Shown one piece after another: positions 13,249-22,399 of a stretch of DNA of 64,000 nt. The stretch is taken from positions 62,001 through 126,000 of the forward strand of contig NZ_JAJGQH010000004.1 in assembly GCF_020783655.1 (NCBI RefSeq). Reading direction: 5' to 3'. Within the stretch, counting starts at the first letter, position 1, and each line of letters starts with the position of its first letter. The DNA comes from Xanthomonas melonis (GTDB taxonomy: Bacteria; Pseudomonadota; Gammaproteobacteria; Xanthomonadales; Xanthomonadaceae). The translations under genes were made by a program, and so were the position numbers. The notes below the pieces were generated by a model. It did not search any database. It had not been told where the DNA came from and saw only the letters and a list, made by a program, of their open reading frames with translations.

Positions 13249-13296
13249 GCGGCGGTCTCCACGCCGTCCGCACGCGGCGGACGGCGTCTTGCTGGG

Positions 13297-15615
13297 TCAG
13301 AAACTGAAGGTGGCGTTCAACACCGCCGAGCGTCCTTCGCCCGGAATTGCCCAGCCGTTGCCGGCAGTGACCGTACCGGCGGCATTGACGGTGAGGTTGT
13401 TGCGCACGCTGGTGTAGTACTCCTCGTCGAACAGGTTGTTGACGTTCAACTGCAGGCTGAGCCAATCGTTGACGCGCAGGCCGACCATCGCACGGTGGAC
13501 CCAGTAGTCGTCGGTCTTGATGTAGGCCGCGGTCGAGCCATTGTTCGGGTAGAAGCCGCCCTGGTAGGTGATGCCGTAGCCGAAGATCCAGCGATCCAGC
13601 GTGTAGGTGGTCCAGACATTGCCGGCATTGCGCGGGGTCTGCACCAGTTCACGTCCGGCCACCGGGTCGCCGGTGAGGCTGGCGGTGCGGTTGGACACGC
13701 TCTGCAGCACTTCGCTGTCCAGGAAGGTGTAGTTGGCGAAGATCGACCAGCGGTCGGTCAGATAGCCGGCCACGCCCAGCGCGACGCCGTCCACGCGCGC
13801 CTTGCCGTCCAGCACCTGTTCGGGAATCAGCGGGTCGCCGCTGTTGACCCGGTAGTTTTCGCGCTCGTTGCGGAACACCGCCGCGGTCAGCGCCAGACGC
13901 TCGTCCAGTACGTCCCACTTGCCGCCCAGTTCGATGTTGACCGCCGTTTCCGGCTCCACATTGCAGTTGGCGCCGGCGGTGGCGGTGGCGACCGGCGTGC
14001 ACGAGCCGTTGACCGAGGCCTTGGACGGGGTCTTGCTGTTGGCGTAGGACAGGTACAGGCTGGCGTTGTCCGCCGGCTTGAACACCAGGCCTGCGCGGTA
14101 GGAGAACAGGTCTTCTTCGTTGCCCGCCGGGAAGCCGGCCGCGACGCCGGTGACATCGCCGGCCGCGTTGACGGTGTAGTTGGTGCTATCGCCTTCGTTG
14201 TGCTCGTAGCGGCCGCCGAGATTGAGCATCCACTGCTCGTTGAACTGCAGCGTATCGAACAGGTACACGGCCTGATTGGTCAGGCTGCCCTTGCTGCGGC
14301 CGGTGCGGAAGTAGTTCTGCGGGCCGGTCCAGATGTTGTACGGGTTGTCGAAGGACTGCTGCGGATAGGTAATGCCGGTGGTGGAGCCGTCGGCGTTGCG
14401 GAAGGTGGTGCCGCTGTCCAGTTCGAAGTCTTCCTTGCTGATCGCCACGCCGGCGACGATGCGGTGCTCGATGGCGCCGGTGTGCAGCGTTGCGGTCAGG
14501 TCGGTCTGGCTATGGGCGATGAAGTTCTCGGTATTGCGTACCAACCCGCGCGGGCCGCTGCTCGGGTTCCAGGTCGCCGGCCGCTGGCCCACGCAGGCGC
14601 GCCCGGTGTACGGGTCGGTGCCGTTGGGCAGGCACCAGGTGCCCTGCAGCGCGGTGGCATTGAGGGACTGGTCCACCCGCTGCACGCGCGCCAGGCTGCG
14701 CAGCTTGAACGTGTCGCTGAAATCCATGTCCAGCACGCCGGTCAGCATGTCCACGTCGATCTCCTGACGCGAGGTGTTGCGGTACCCGAAGTAGGTTTCC
14801 GGATCCACGCCCGGCAGCGGGCCGTCGTTGAACGGGCTGAGCGCGAACGGCACGCCGTATTGCGGCAGGTTGTTGTCGTGCTGGTGCAGGTAGCTCAGGG
14901 TGAAGCGGGTATCCGAACCCAGGCCGAAGGTGACCGACGGCGCAAAGCCCCAGCGATGACGGAACTCTTCATCGCGGCCGGGCACGTCCTGGGTGTGGCC
15001 CATGGCGTTCAGGCGCACTGCGGTGCCGTTGTCGAAATCCTGGTTGCTGTCGACGGTGAGGCGGCCGTAGCGGTCGCTGCCGCCGCCGACCAGCACGTTG
15101 GTGAAATCGCCCTGGCCCGCGGTCTTGGTCACCAGGTTGATGTTGCCGCCGACCGAGCCGGCACCGGACATGGCCGAGTTGGCGCCATTGATCAGTTCCA
15201 CCGCTTCCAGGTTGAAGGTGTCGCTGCGGCTGTACTGCGCGCTGTCGCGCACGCCGTCGGTGGTGATGTCGCTGCTGGCGGTGAAGCCGCGCAGGTTGAT
15301 GCTGTCGCCATAGCCGCCGCCGCCTTCGCCTGCACCGAAGGTGATGCCGGGCAGGGTGCTGAGCACGTCGCGCAGCGACAGCAGGTTCTGCTGGTCCATG
15401 GTCTGCTTGGTGACCACGGTGATGGTCTGCGGCGTGTCACGCAGCGCCTCGGTGTACTTGGGCGAGGACGGCTTCTGCGCGCGTTCCTGCTGCACCCGGA
15501 TCGCATCCAGATCCACCGCGCCGGGAGGAGCCGGCGCGTCGCTGGGTTGGGCGAGTACGGGGGCGGACAGCGTCAGCAGCACGGCCGAGGCGAGCGGGGA
15601 AATCCTGGGAGTCAT
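13297..15615 (-). CDS. fiu: TonB-dependent siderophore receptor (Fiu/PiuA-like, catecholate type)
   Basis: A 772-residue outer-membrane receptor. In order: signal peptide (1-22, ending VLAQ), a TonB-box-like VDLDAIRV near 34-41, a plug domain (about 55-165, with DTPQTITVVTKQ, LRDVLSTLPGITFGAGEGG and NLRGFTASSDI), then a 22-strand barrel ending in LNATFSF with terminal Phe. The TonB-dependent siderophore receptor signature EAVELINGANSAMSGAGSVG is present. The PiuC and Sel1 genes downstream and the Fur-like box upstream mark it as an iron receptor of the Fiu type. The actual ligand (catecholate or monomeric DHB) is inference. Confidence 0.85.
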   Translation of the reverse strand: MTPRISPLASAVLLTLSAPVLAQPSDAPAPPGAVDLDAIRVQQERAQKPSSPKYTEALRDTPQTITVVTKQTMDQQNLLSLRDVLSTLPGITFGAGEGGGGYGDSINLRGFTASSDITTDGVRDSAQYSRSDTFNLEAVELINGANSAMSGAGSVGGNINLVTKTAGQGDFTNVLVGGGSDRYGRLTVDSNQDFDNGTAVRLNAMGHTQDVPGRDEEFRHRWGFAPSVTFGLGSDTRFTLSYLHQHDNNLPQYGVPFALSPFNDGPLPGVDPETYFGYRNTSRQEIDVDMLTGVLDMDFSDTFKLRSLARVQRVDQSLNATALQGTWCLPNGTDPYTGRACVGQRPATWNPSSGPRGLVRNTENFIAHSQTDLTATLHTGAIEHRIVAGVAISKEDFELDSGTTFRNADGSTTGITYPQQSFDNPYNIWTGPQNYFRTGRSKGSLTNQAVYLFDTLQFNEQWMLNLGGRYEHNEGDSTNYTVNAAGDVTGVAAGFPAGNEEDLFSYRAGLVFKPADNASLYLSYANSKTPSKASVNGSCTPVATATAGANCNVEPETAVNIELGGKWDVLDERLALTAAVFRNERENYRVNSGDPLIPEQVLDGKARVDGVALGVAGYLTDRWSIFANYTFLDSEVLQSVSNRTASLTGDPVAGRELVQTPRNAGNVWTTYTLDRWIFGYGITYQGGFYPNNGSTAAYIKTDDYWVHRAMVGLRVNDWLSLQLNVNNLFDEEYYTSVRNNLTVNAAGTVTAGNGWAIPGEGRSAVLNATFSF

Positions 15616-15970
15616 GGCAGGTCTCGAAAGGGAAACGGTGCTCCTGCCTGGCGACGGCTCGGCGGATGCGGGAGGGTGGGGCGAAGCGAAAGAACCGAAG
15701 GAAGCCGGCTAGCCCGAGGCGGTGCATCGCTGCTGCAGTCCCAGCGGCACGCCAGGGCACGGCACCAGCAAGCGCTGGCAGGGCGGCGAATTGGTGCGGG
15801 AGCTGAGCGGAGTCGGGCGCATGGGATCGCTGAAAAGGCCAGTTGTTAAGAAGGCCTGAAGGAATGCGATCTTAAATGCTAATCATTCTTTTTTGCAATA
15901 TTCGCCGATGGGCGGTGCGCGGTGTGCCGACCTGGAGCTCCGCTGCTTCAAGGGACTGCGGATGCCGTGT
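15616..15970. other. Upstream region of the siderophore receptor gene
   Basis: 355 bases without a gene. It holds the Fur-box-like site at 15872-15890, within an AT-rich patch (15866-15905) that contrasts with the high-GC surroundings and probably contains the receptor promoter. Confidence 0.55.
15872..15890 (-). promoter_or_regulatory. Fur-box-like operator upstream of the receptor operon
   Basis: The 19-mer TTAAATGCTAATCATTCTT matches the Fur consensus GATAATGATAATCATTATC at 13 of 19 positions by my count, including the central TAATCATT. It lies about 257 bases upstream of the receptor start in an AT-rich stretch. Iron repression of the block is the expected consequence. Confidence 0.6.
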
Positions 15971-16300
15971 TCAACGGTCGTCGCGGGTCCAGATGCCGCC
16001 GTGTTCGCGCTTGACCGGAAACTTTGCCACCGCAGTGTAAGCGGGAGGGCACAGCGGGCTTCCGTCGCGGACATCGAAGCGGGCGCCATGCAGCTGGCAT
16101 TCGAGGGTGCCGGCCACCGGGTCGAAGTCACCGGGAGACAGCGCGTAGTCCTCGTGGCTGCAGCGGTCTTCCAGCGCATACAGATCGCCGTCGAGGTTGA
16201 GCACCACGATCGGCGCGTCGGTCACGTCGTCCCACACCGTCTGCAATTCGCCGGGCAACAGGGCCTCGCTGGCGCACACGAAGGTCCAGGTCTCGCTCAC
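15971..16300 (-). CDS. Rieske-type ferredoxin (non-heme iron oxygenase ferredoxin-like)
   Basis: A 109-residue Rieske [2Fe-2S] protein: the ligands are in CSHEDYALSPG (CxH) and CQLHGARFD (CxxH), with the expected 16-19 residue spacing. It resembles the small ferredoxins of aromatic dioxygenases and the NirD/BphF group; no oxygenase is nearby. The start is a GTG at 16300 (VSETWTFVC), overlapping the GNAT stop as GTGA (16297-16300), so it depends on translational coupling. It sits downstream of the suf genes on the same strand, but a repeat element separates them. Confidence 0.82.
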   Translation of the reverse strand: MSETWTFVCASEALLPGELQTVWDDVTDAPIVVLNLDGDLYALEDRCSHEDYALSPGDFDPVAGTLECQLHGARFDVRDGSPLCPPAYTAVAKFPVKREHGGIWTRDDR

Positions 16301-16836
16301 GGCGCGGCGCCAGCGAAATACTTTTCCAGGACTTCGAAACGCAGGTCCTGGCGCAGCGGCACGCCGAAGCGTTCGTCGCCATAGGGGAACGGTTTGAAGA
16401 TGCCGGTACGGCGGTAGCCCCGGCGTTCGTAGAAGGCGATCAGTTCGTGCCGCACATCGATCACGCTCATGCGGATCACCGGCAGCTTCCATTCGGCGGC
16501 CACGATGCGCTCGCCTTCGGCCAACAGGGTCTTGCCCAGCCCGCTGCCCTGCAGCGACGGATCCACCGCGAACATGCCGAAGTAGCCGGCGCCGCCATCG
16601 TCGGCGATGTTCGCGCAGGCCACCAGGCGGCGGTCCTGTTCCACCAGCAGCACCAGGCTGCGTTCGCGCAGGATGTCCTGGCGCAGCACGTCCGGCTCGA
16701 TACGCGCGCCCTCCAGAAAATCGGCTTCGGTGGTCCAGCCCGCTCGGCTGCTGTCGCCGCGATAGGCCGAGGTGACCAGATGAACGATGGCGTCGATGTC
16801 ATCGACGGTGGCGGTACGGAAGGTGGTGGTCTGCAT
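16297..16836 (-). CDS. GNAT-family N-acetyltransferase
   Basis: A 179-residue acetyltransferase of the GNAT superfamily. The acetyl-CoA pyrophosphate loop is in MFAVDPSLQGSGLGKTLLAE (Q/RxxGxG/A type), and the C-terminal half has FYERRGYRRTGIF. The start at 16836 (MQTTTFRTATVDD) gives the standard first strand of a GNAT fold; longer frames are Arg/Pro-rich. The substrate is unknown. The Rieske gene is translationally coupled behind it. Confidence 0.85.
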   Translation of the reverse strand: MQTTTFRTATVDDIDAIVHLVTSAYRGDSSRAGWTTEADFLEGARIEPDVLRQDILRERSLVLLVEQDRRLVACANIADDGGAGYFGMFAVDPSLQGSGLGKTLLAEGERIVAAEWKLPVIRMSVIDVRHELIAFYERRGYRRTGIFKPFPYGDERFGVPLRQDLRFEVLEKYFAGAAP

Positions 16837-16852
16837 GTGGAGCAGTTTAGCG

Positions 16853-17036
16853 AGAATCGGTGATTTGGGAGTGGGGATTCGGGATTCGCCAAGGCGTGGA
16901 AGCGCAGTCCTTGTATCGATGCCGGGTGTCACTGTCTCGCCCTTCGGTGCGTGGCGAGCGCAGTGCATGGACGCCCACGACGCCCGCTCTTGCGAATCCC
17001 GAATGCCGACTCCCCAATCCCGGCATCCGATTCACC
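16853..17036. repeat. Paired GGGATTC heptamer element (inverted arms) between sufS and the GNAT gene
   Basis: The left arm (16853-16890) contains GGGATTCGGGATTCG. The right arm (16991-17036) is its imperfect inverse with CGAATCCCGAATGCC. The arms agree at most positions over roughly 35 bases and enclose about 100 unique bases. Similar paired elements lie at 20300-20400, 30233-30333 and 48636-48810, so this is a dispersed family. Confidence 0.8.
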
Positions 17037-18276
17037 CCAACAGGGTGCGTACCTTCTTCAGCGCTGCAACGAAGCGCTCGATTTCGTCGTGGGTGTTGTA
17101 GAACGCCAGCGATGCCCGGCAGGTGGCGGCAACGCCGAAATACTGCAACAACGGATGCGCGCAGTGCTGGCCCGAGCGTATCGCCACTCCTTCCAGGTCG
17201 AGCAAGGTCGCCAGGTCGTGCGCATGGGCGCCTTCGATCAGGAACGACACCACCGCTGCCTTGTCGGGCGTGGTACCGAAGATGCGCAGCCCATCGATGC
17301 GCTGCAGCTCTTCGGTGAAGTGCGCCAGCAACTCCGCCTCGCGCGCTTCCACATGCGCGAGCCCGAGGGCATCCAGATAGTCCACGGCCGCGCCCAGGCC
17401 GACGAAACCGGCGATGTTGGGGGTGCCGGCCTCGAACTTGTGCGGGGCGTCGTTGAACACCGTCCCCTCGAAGCTGACTTCCCTGATCATCTCGCCGCCG
17501 CCCAGGAACGGCGGCATCGCCTGCAGGTGTTCGCGGCGCGCCCATAGCGCACCGGTGCCGGTGGGGCCGCACATCTTGTGGCCGGTGATGGCATAGAAGT
17601 CGCAGCCGATCGCGGCCACGTCGATACGCCGGTGCGGCGCCGCTTGCGATCCATCCACGACGGTGACGATGCCGCGCTTGCGCGCATCGCGGCAGATCTC
17701 GCGCACGGGGTTCACCGTGCCCAATACGTTGGACACATGCGTGACGGCGAGCAGCTTGACCTCGGGCGTCATCGCCTTGCGCAGTGCGTCCAGATCCAGC
17801 GCGCCATCGGGCGTGATCTCGGCCACGCGGATGTTGGCGCCAGTGCGCTGGGCCACCAGCTGCCACGGCACGATGTTGGCGTGGTGCTCCATGCGCGAGA
17901 TCAGGATCACATCACCCGGGCCCAACCGCGGCAGCGCCCACGAGTAAGCCACCAGGTTGATCGCGAAGGTGGTGCCGCTGCACAGCACCAGTTCGTCGGC
18001 GCGCACGTTGAGAAAGCGCGCCAGCTTGCTGCGCGCGCCTTCGAACGCATCGGTTGCTTCGGTTCCCAGCGCATGCACTGCGCGGCTGACATTGGCGTTC
18101 TGCCGGCGATAGAACGCGTCGGTGGCCGCAATCACCTGGAGCGGCTTTTGCCCGGTGTTGGCGTTGTCGAAATAGATCAACGGCTTGCCATGCACCTGCC
18201 GCATCAGCAGCGGGAAATCCAGGCGCACGCGGTCCCAGTCGGGCGCTGCGTGCTGCGGGACGGCTGGCATGTTCAT
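17032..18276 (-). CDS. sufS: Cysteine desulfurase SufS
   Basis: A PLP enzyme that takes sulfur from L-cysteine and passes it as a persulfide to the SufBCD scaffold. In the 414-residue protein the PLP lysine is K234 (ITGHKMCGPTG) and the persulfide cysteine is C372 in the group II motif RSGQHCAHP. Group II desulfurases need a SufE or SufU partner, and none is encoded in this window. The start was set at the ATG at 18276, which overlaps the sufD stop as ATGA (18273-18276). Confidence 0.93.
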   Translation of the reverse strand: MNMPAVPQHAAPDWDRVRLDFPLLMRQVHGKPLIYFDNANTGQKPLQVIAATDAFYRRQNANVSRAVHALGTEATDAFEGARSKLARFLNVRADELVLCSGTTFAINLVAYSWALPRLGPGDVILISRMEHHANIVPWQLVAQRTGANIRVAEITPDGALDLDALRKAMTPEVKLLAVTHVSNVLGTVNPVREICRDARKRGIVTVVDGSQAAPHRRIDVAAIGCDFYAITGHKMCGPTGTGALWARREHLQAMPPFLGGGEMIREVSFEGTVFNDAPHKFEAGTPNIAGFVGLGAAVDYLDALGLAHVEAREAELLAHFTEELQRIDGLRIFGTTPDKAAVVSFLIEGAHAHDLATLLDLEGVAIRSGQHCAHPLLQYFGVAATCRASLAFYNTHDEIERFVAALKKVRTLLG

Positions 18277-19535
18277 GCCACGCCTGCCGAATTCAGGGCG
18301 CGATCCAGCTGCAACGCCAGTGCGGCGGATAGTGCGTCCGGGAGGACCCGCAGCGGTTCGTGGCAGAACGCGGCGCTCAGCAACCGCTGCGCCTGCGCCT
18401 GCGGCAATCCGCGCGAGCGCAGATAGAACAAGGCGTTGTCGTCGAGCTGGCCGACGGTGGCGCCATGTGCGGCCTGGACTTCTTCGGCATCGATCACCAG
18501 CACCGGCTGGGTGTCGATCTCGGCGTTGGACGACAGCAGCAGGTTCTTGTTGGACAGCCGCGCATCGGTACCGTCGGCGCCGGGGCGGATGCGGATGCCG
18601 CCATGGAAGACCACGCGGCTGCGGTCGGCCCCTACGCCCCGCCACACCAGCTCGCAGGCAGTATCGCGGGCGATGTGTTCGATGCCCAGGCGGGTATCGA
18701 CATGGCGGCGGCCATCGCCGAGCAGCACGCCGTTGGCGGTGAGCCGGGCATTGCTGCCTTCCAGCCGCACATTGAGTTCGTGTCGCGACAGGCCGGCGCC
18801 CAGTTCCAGATCCACGCGTTGGTAGCGGGCATCGCGCGCAAGCACCGCTTCGGTACGCAACAGCGAGGTCGCCTTCGCACCATCGGCCTGCACGCGAGCA
18901 TGCGACAAGACAGCGTTCTGTGCCAGATGCACATGCATCACGCTATTGCTCAGGTGCCCCGCGTCGCCAAGATGCACGTGGTGTTCGACCACGTTCAGCG
19001 ATGCGCCGGCGCGCAGCTCGATCAAATGCCGGTGATGCCAGGCCAGGTCGTGCTCGCCTGCCGCGCTGACGAACACCAGGTGCAACGGCAGCGCGATCTG
19101 CGCAGCCTCCTGCACCTGTACCAGCACGCCCTCGTCGGCGAGCGCCGCATTGAGGCGGGCGAACACTGCGTCGCTGCCTTCGAAGCGGCGGCCGAGCAGG
19201 TGCTGCACCTGGCCGCCCGCGTGCAGCGCAGCGGACACGGTGTCCAGCTGTATGCCTTCGGACAGACCCGAAAGATCGCTCAGTGCCTGCGACGGGCGCC
19301 CGTTGACGAACACCAGCCGCGGCGAGGGGATCTCGTCCAACGCAGCGGCATCCACCAGCGTCGGCACCAGCGGTGCCGGTTCGAAGCTGCGCCGTTCCAG
19401 CTGGCGCAGCGAGGTGTACTTCCACGCTTCGGCACGCGGGCCAGGCAATCCGGCCTGCAGGGCGGCATCGAGTTCGGCGCGGCGGCTGTCATCGCCGCAG
19501 AAACCGCGCGAGAGGGAGTCGAGCAGGGCGCTCAT
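18273..19535 (-). CDS. sufD: Fe-S cluster assembly protein SufD
   Basis: The 420-residue SufD subunit forms the SufBC2D scaffold for Fe-S assembly in the cytosol. The right-handed beta-helix core and the C-terminal family block HGATVGQLDDNALFYLRSRGL are clear, with the invariant His of AAHGATVG; FHGGIRI and SNKNLLLSSNAEIDTQPVL precede it. The start ATG overlaps the sufC stop as TGATG (19533-19537). Confidence 0.93.
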   Translation of the reverse strand: MSALLDSLSRGFCGDDSRRAELDAALQAGLPGPRAEAWKYTSLRQLERRSFEPAPLVPTLVDAAALDEIPSPRLVFVNGRPSQALSDLSGLSEGIQLDTVSAALHAGGQVQHLLGRRFEGSDAVFARLNAALADEGVLVQVQEAAQIALPLHLVFVSAAGEHDLAWHHRHLIELRAGASLNVVEHHVHLGDAGHLSNSVMHVHLAQNAVLSHARVQADGAKATSLLRTEAVLARDARYQRVDLELGAGLSRHELNVRLEGSNARLTANGVLLGDGRRHVDTRLGIEHIARDTACELVWRGVGADRSRVVFHGGIRIRPGADGTDARLSNKNLLLSSNAEIDTQPVLVIDAEEVQAAHGATVGQLDDNALFYLRSRGLPQAQAQRLLSAAFCHEPLRVLPDALSAALALQLDRALNSAGVA

Positions 19536-20299
19536 CAGGCGGCAACCTCGGGCACCACGCGGTCCTTCAGGAAGTGGTAACCGTGCTGTTCCAGCTCCAG
19601 CGCCAGTTCCGGGCCACCGCTCTGCACAATGCGGCCTTCGGCCAGCACATGCACCACGTCCGGCTTGATGTAGTCGAGCAGGCGCTGGTAGTGGGTGATG
19701 ACCAGGAACGAGCGCTCCGGCGAACGCAACGCATTGACGCCGTCGGCTACGCTCTTGAGCGCGTCGATATCCAGGCCGGAGTCGGTCTCGTCCAGGATGG
19801 CAAGCTTGGGTTCGAGCACGGCCAGCTGGAAGATCTCGTTGCGCTTCTTTTCGCCACCCGAGAAGCCTTCATTGACGCCGCGGTGCAACAGCTCGTCCTT
19901 CAGATGCAGCACGGCCAGCTTCTGCCGCACCAGCTTGAGGAACTGCATCGAATCCAGCTCGTCTTCGCCGCGTGCCTTGCGCTGTGCATTGAGCGCGGCG
20001 CGCAGGAAATAGGTGTTGTTGACGCCGGGGATTTCCACCGGGTACTGAAAGGCCAGGAACAGGCCGGCGGCGGCGCGTTCTTCCGGCGACAGCTCGAGCA
20101 GGTCCTGGCCGTCGAACTGCACGCTGCCTTCGCCGACCTCATAGCCCTCGCGCCCGGCCAGCACATTGCCCAACGTGGATTTACCCGCGCCGTTGGGGCC
20201 CATGATGGCGTGCACCTGGCCGGGCTGGATCTCCAGCGACAGGCCCTTGAGGATGTTCTTGCCGGCGATGCTGGCGTGGAGATTATTAATCGTAAGCAT
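19535..20299 (-). CDS. sufC: Fe-S cluster assembly ATPase SufC
   Basis: The 254-residue ABC-type ATPase of the Suf complex. Walker A is GPNGAGKST (K40), the signature is SGGEKKRNEI, Walker B is LAILDETDSGLD, and the H-loop His is in LVITHYQ. All are intact. It is separated from sufB by a 107-base gap that carries a paired heptamer element (20300-20400), which may tune expression of sufCDS relative to sufB. Confidence 0.94.
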   Translation of the reverse strand: MLTINNLHASIAGKNILKGLSLEIQPGQVHAIMGPNGAGKSTLGNVLAGREGYEVGEGSVQFDGQDLLELSPEERAAAGLFLAFQYPVEIPGVNNTYFLRAALNAQRKARGEDELDSMQFLKLVRQKLAVLHLKDELLHRGVNEGFSGGEKKRNEIFQLAVLEPKLAILDETDSGLDIDALKSVADGVNALRSPERSFLVITHYQRLLDYIKPDVVHVLAEGRIVQSGGPELALELEQHGYHFLKDRVVPEVAA

Positions 20300-20400
20300 G
20301 GGATTGGGGATTCGAAATTTGGGATTGGTAAAAGCAGATCAACTGGCCGGCATGGGAACGGGGTTGTGCGAATCCCTAATCCCCAATGCCGAATCTCGAA
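20300..20400. repeat. Paired GGGATTC-type element inside the suf operon
   Basis: The left arm 20300-20329 (GGATTGGGGATTCG...) and right arm 20369-20400 (GCGAATCCCTAATCCCC...) are imperfect inverse copies that fill the sufB-sufC gap. The intervening 39 bases are unique. Confidence 0.75.
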
Positions 20401-20406
20401 GGCGCG

Positions 20407-21864
20407 TCAGCCGACGCTGCCTTCCAGCGAGACTTCCAGCAGCTTCTTGGCCTCCACCGCAAACTCCATCGGCAGTTCGCGGAACACCTGCTTGCAGAAG
20501 CCGTCGACGATCAGGGACACCGCATCTTCCTGGCTGATGCCGCGCGCGCGGCAATAGAACAGCTGGTCGTCGCTGATCTTGGAGGTGGTGGCCTCGTGCT
20601 CGACGGTTGCGCCGGGGTTCTTCACTTCGATGTAGGGGAAGGTATGTGCGCCACACTGTTTGCCGATCAGCAACGAATCGCATTGGGTGTAGTTGCGCGC
20701 GCCATCGGCGTTGCGGTCCACCTTGACCAGGCCGCGGTAGGTGTTCTGGCCGCGCCCGGCGCTGATGCCCTTGCTGACGATCTTGCTCTTGGTGCGCTTG
20801 CCGACGTGGATCATCTTGGTGCCGGTATCGGCCTGCTGGCGATGATGGGTGAGCGCCACCGAATGGAATTCGCCCACCGAATCGTCGCCGAGCAGCACGC
20901 AGGACGGATACTTCCAGGTGATCGCCGAGCCTGTTTCGACCTGGGTCCAGGTGACCTTGCTCCGCGCACCGCGGCATTCGGCACGCTTGGTGACGAAGTT
21001 GTAGATGCCGCCGCGGCCTTCCTCGTCGCCGGGATACCAGTTCTGCACGGTCGAGTACTTGATCTCGGCATCTTCCAGCGTCACCAGCTCGACCACCGCC
21101 GCATGCAGCTGGTTCTCGTCGCGCATCGGTGCGGTGCAGCCTTCCAGATACGACACGTAGGCCTTGTCCTCGCAGACGATCAAGGTGCGCTCGAACTGGC
21201 CGGTATGGCCGGCATTGATGCGGAAGTAGGTACTCAGTTCCATCGGGCAGCGCACACCCTTGGGGATGAACACGAAGCTGCCATCTGAGAACACCGCCGA
21301 GTTGAGCGCGGCGAAGTAGTTGTCGCCGACCGGCACCACGCTGCCCAGATACTGTCTGACGATTTCCGGATGCTCCTTGATGGCTTCGGACATCGAGCAG
21401 AAGATCACGCCCTTTTCGGCCAGTTCCTTGCGGAACGTGGTGCCGACCGACACCGAATCGAACACTGCATCCACCGCCACGCCGGCCAGTTTGGCGCGTT
21501 CGTGCAGCGGCACGCCGAGCTTGTCGTAGGTGTCGAGCAGTTCCTTGGGTACCTCGTCCAGCGAAGCGTATTTGGGTCCCTTGGGCGCGGAGTAGTAGCT
21601 CAGGGCCTGGAAATCGATCGGCGCGATCTGCAGCTTCGCCCACTCCGGCATCGGCATTTTCAGCCAATGGCGGTAGGCCTCCAGACGCCAGTCGGTCATC
21701 CACTGCGGCTCGTCTTTCTTGGCCGAAAGTGCACGGATGACATCTTCGTCCAGGCCGGGCGGGAGCGAGTCGGATTCGATCTCGGTGACGAAGCCGGCGT
21801 CGTAACGCCGGCCTAGCCGTTCGAGGATCTGCGCATTCTGCGGAGGAGCAAGTTCGGTGGCCAT
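20407..21864 (-). CDS. sufB: Fe-S cluster assembly protein SufB
   Basis: The 485-residue scaffold subunit of SufBC2D. Typical blocks are present: [15 protein letters not shown] [55 protein letters not shown], the Cys-containing [20 protein letters not shown] (candidate cluster/sulfur acceptor cysteines) and [20 protein letters not shown]. It is the first structural gene after the regulator. Confidence 0.94.
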   Translation of the reverse strand: MATELAPPQNAQILERLGRRYDAGFVTEIESDSLPPGLDEDVIRALSAKKDEPQWMTDWRLEAYRHWLKMPMPEWAKLQIAPIDFQALSYYSAPKGPKYASLDEVPKELLDTYDKLGVPLHERAKLAGVAVDAVFDSVSVGTTFRKELAEKGVIFCSMSEAIKEHPEIVRQYLGSVVPVGDNYFAALNSAVFSDGSFVFIPKGVRCPMELSTYFRINAGHTGQFERTLIVCEDKAYVSYLEGCTAPMRDENQLHAAVVELVTLEDAEIKYSTVQNWYPGDEEGRGGIYNFVTKRAECRGARSKVTWTQVETGSAITWKYPSCVLLGDDSVGEFHSVALTHHRQQADTGTKMIHVGKRTKSKIVSKGISAGRGQNTYRGLVKVDRNADGARNYTQCDSLLIGKQCGAHTFPYIEVKNPGATVEHEATTSKISDDQLFYCRARGISQEDAVSLIVDGFCKQVFRELPMEFAVEAKKLLEVSLEGSVG

Positions 21865-21879
21865 CGGGCTGCCTACAGG

Positions 21880-22338
21880 TCAGGTGGTCGCGACGCGCGC
21901 GGCGATGGAGCGCCGGCGGCTGTCGCCAGGAAGGGAGAGGGGCTGCAGCATCTGCTCCAGCGTGACGCGGCGCAGGGCATCGGCCACTACGTCGTTGATC
22001 AACCGCCAATTGGAGCGCACCCCGCAGGTCTGCGCGATGCCGCACTGGCTGTGGTCCTGGCTGCACTCGGTGATCGCCAGCGGGCCTTCCATCGCCTCGA
22101 CGATCTCCACCAGGGTGATGTCGCTGGCCGCACGCGCCAGCCGGTAACCGCCGTGCACGCCACGCAAGCCCTCCACCAGGCCGGCCTGCGACAGAGGCTT
22201 GAGAATCTTGCTCACCGTTGGTGCTTCCAGGCCGGCGTGCTCGGCCAGCTCGCTGGCACTGAGTACCTGCTCGCCGCGGGCAGCAAGCACGGTCAGCACC
22301 ACGGTGGCGTAGTCGGTAAGTTTGGTGACGCGCAACAT
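21880..22338 (-). CDS. Rrf2-family transcriptional regulator (SufR/IscR-like) heading the suf operon
   Basis: A 152-residue winged-helix regulator. The DNA-binding helix-turn-helix is at about 24-50 (ASELAEHAGLEAPTVSKILK), and three cysteines, C91, C98 and C104, lie in ECSQDHSQCGIAQTCGV, the usual cluster ligands for IscR-type sensing. It probably represses or activates suf genes according to Fe-S status. The start at 22338 (MLRVTKLTDY) is the family N-terminus. It ends 15 bases before sufB. Confidence 0.87.
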   Translation of the reverse strand: MLRVTKLTDYATVVLTVLAARGEQVLSASELAEHAGLEAPTVSKILKPLSQAGLVEGLRGVHGGYRLARAASDITLVEIVEAMEGPLAITECSQDHSQCGIAQTCGVRSNWRLINDVVADALRRVTLEQMLQPLSLPGDSRRRSIAARVATT

Positions 22339-22370
22339 GGGGAGACAGCTGAATCCTAAAGCGGACCGAA

Positions 22371-22399
22371 ATTGTACTCTTTTGAAGCGGTACGGCCAA
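22371..22399 (-). promoter_or_regulatory. Candidate sigma-70 promoter of the suf operon
   Basis: Read on the minus strand: TTGGCC (22394-22399), a 17-base spacer, then TACAAT (22371-22376), about 33 bases before the regulator ATG. The -10 box matches TATAAT in 5 of 6 positions. Confidence 0.5.

Noticed and set aside
13141..15849. 902-residue rightward frame opposite the TonB receptor gene
   Set aside because: Shadow rich in Val/Gly/Arg; the leftward frame carries a signal peptide, plug and barrel.
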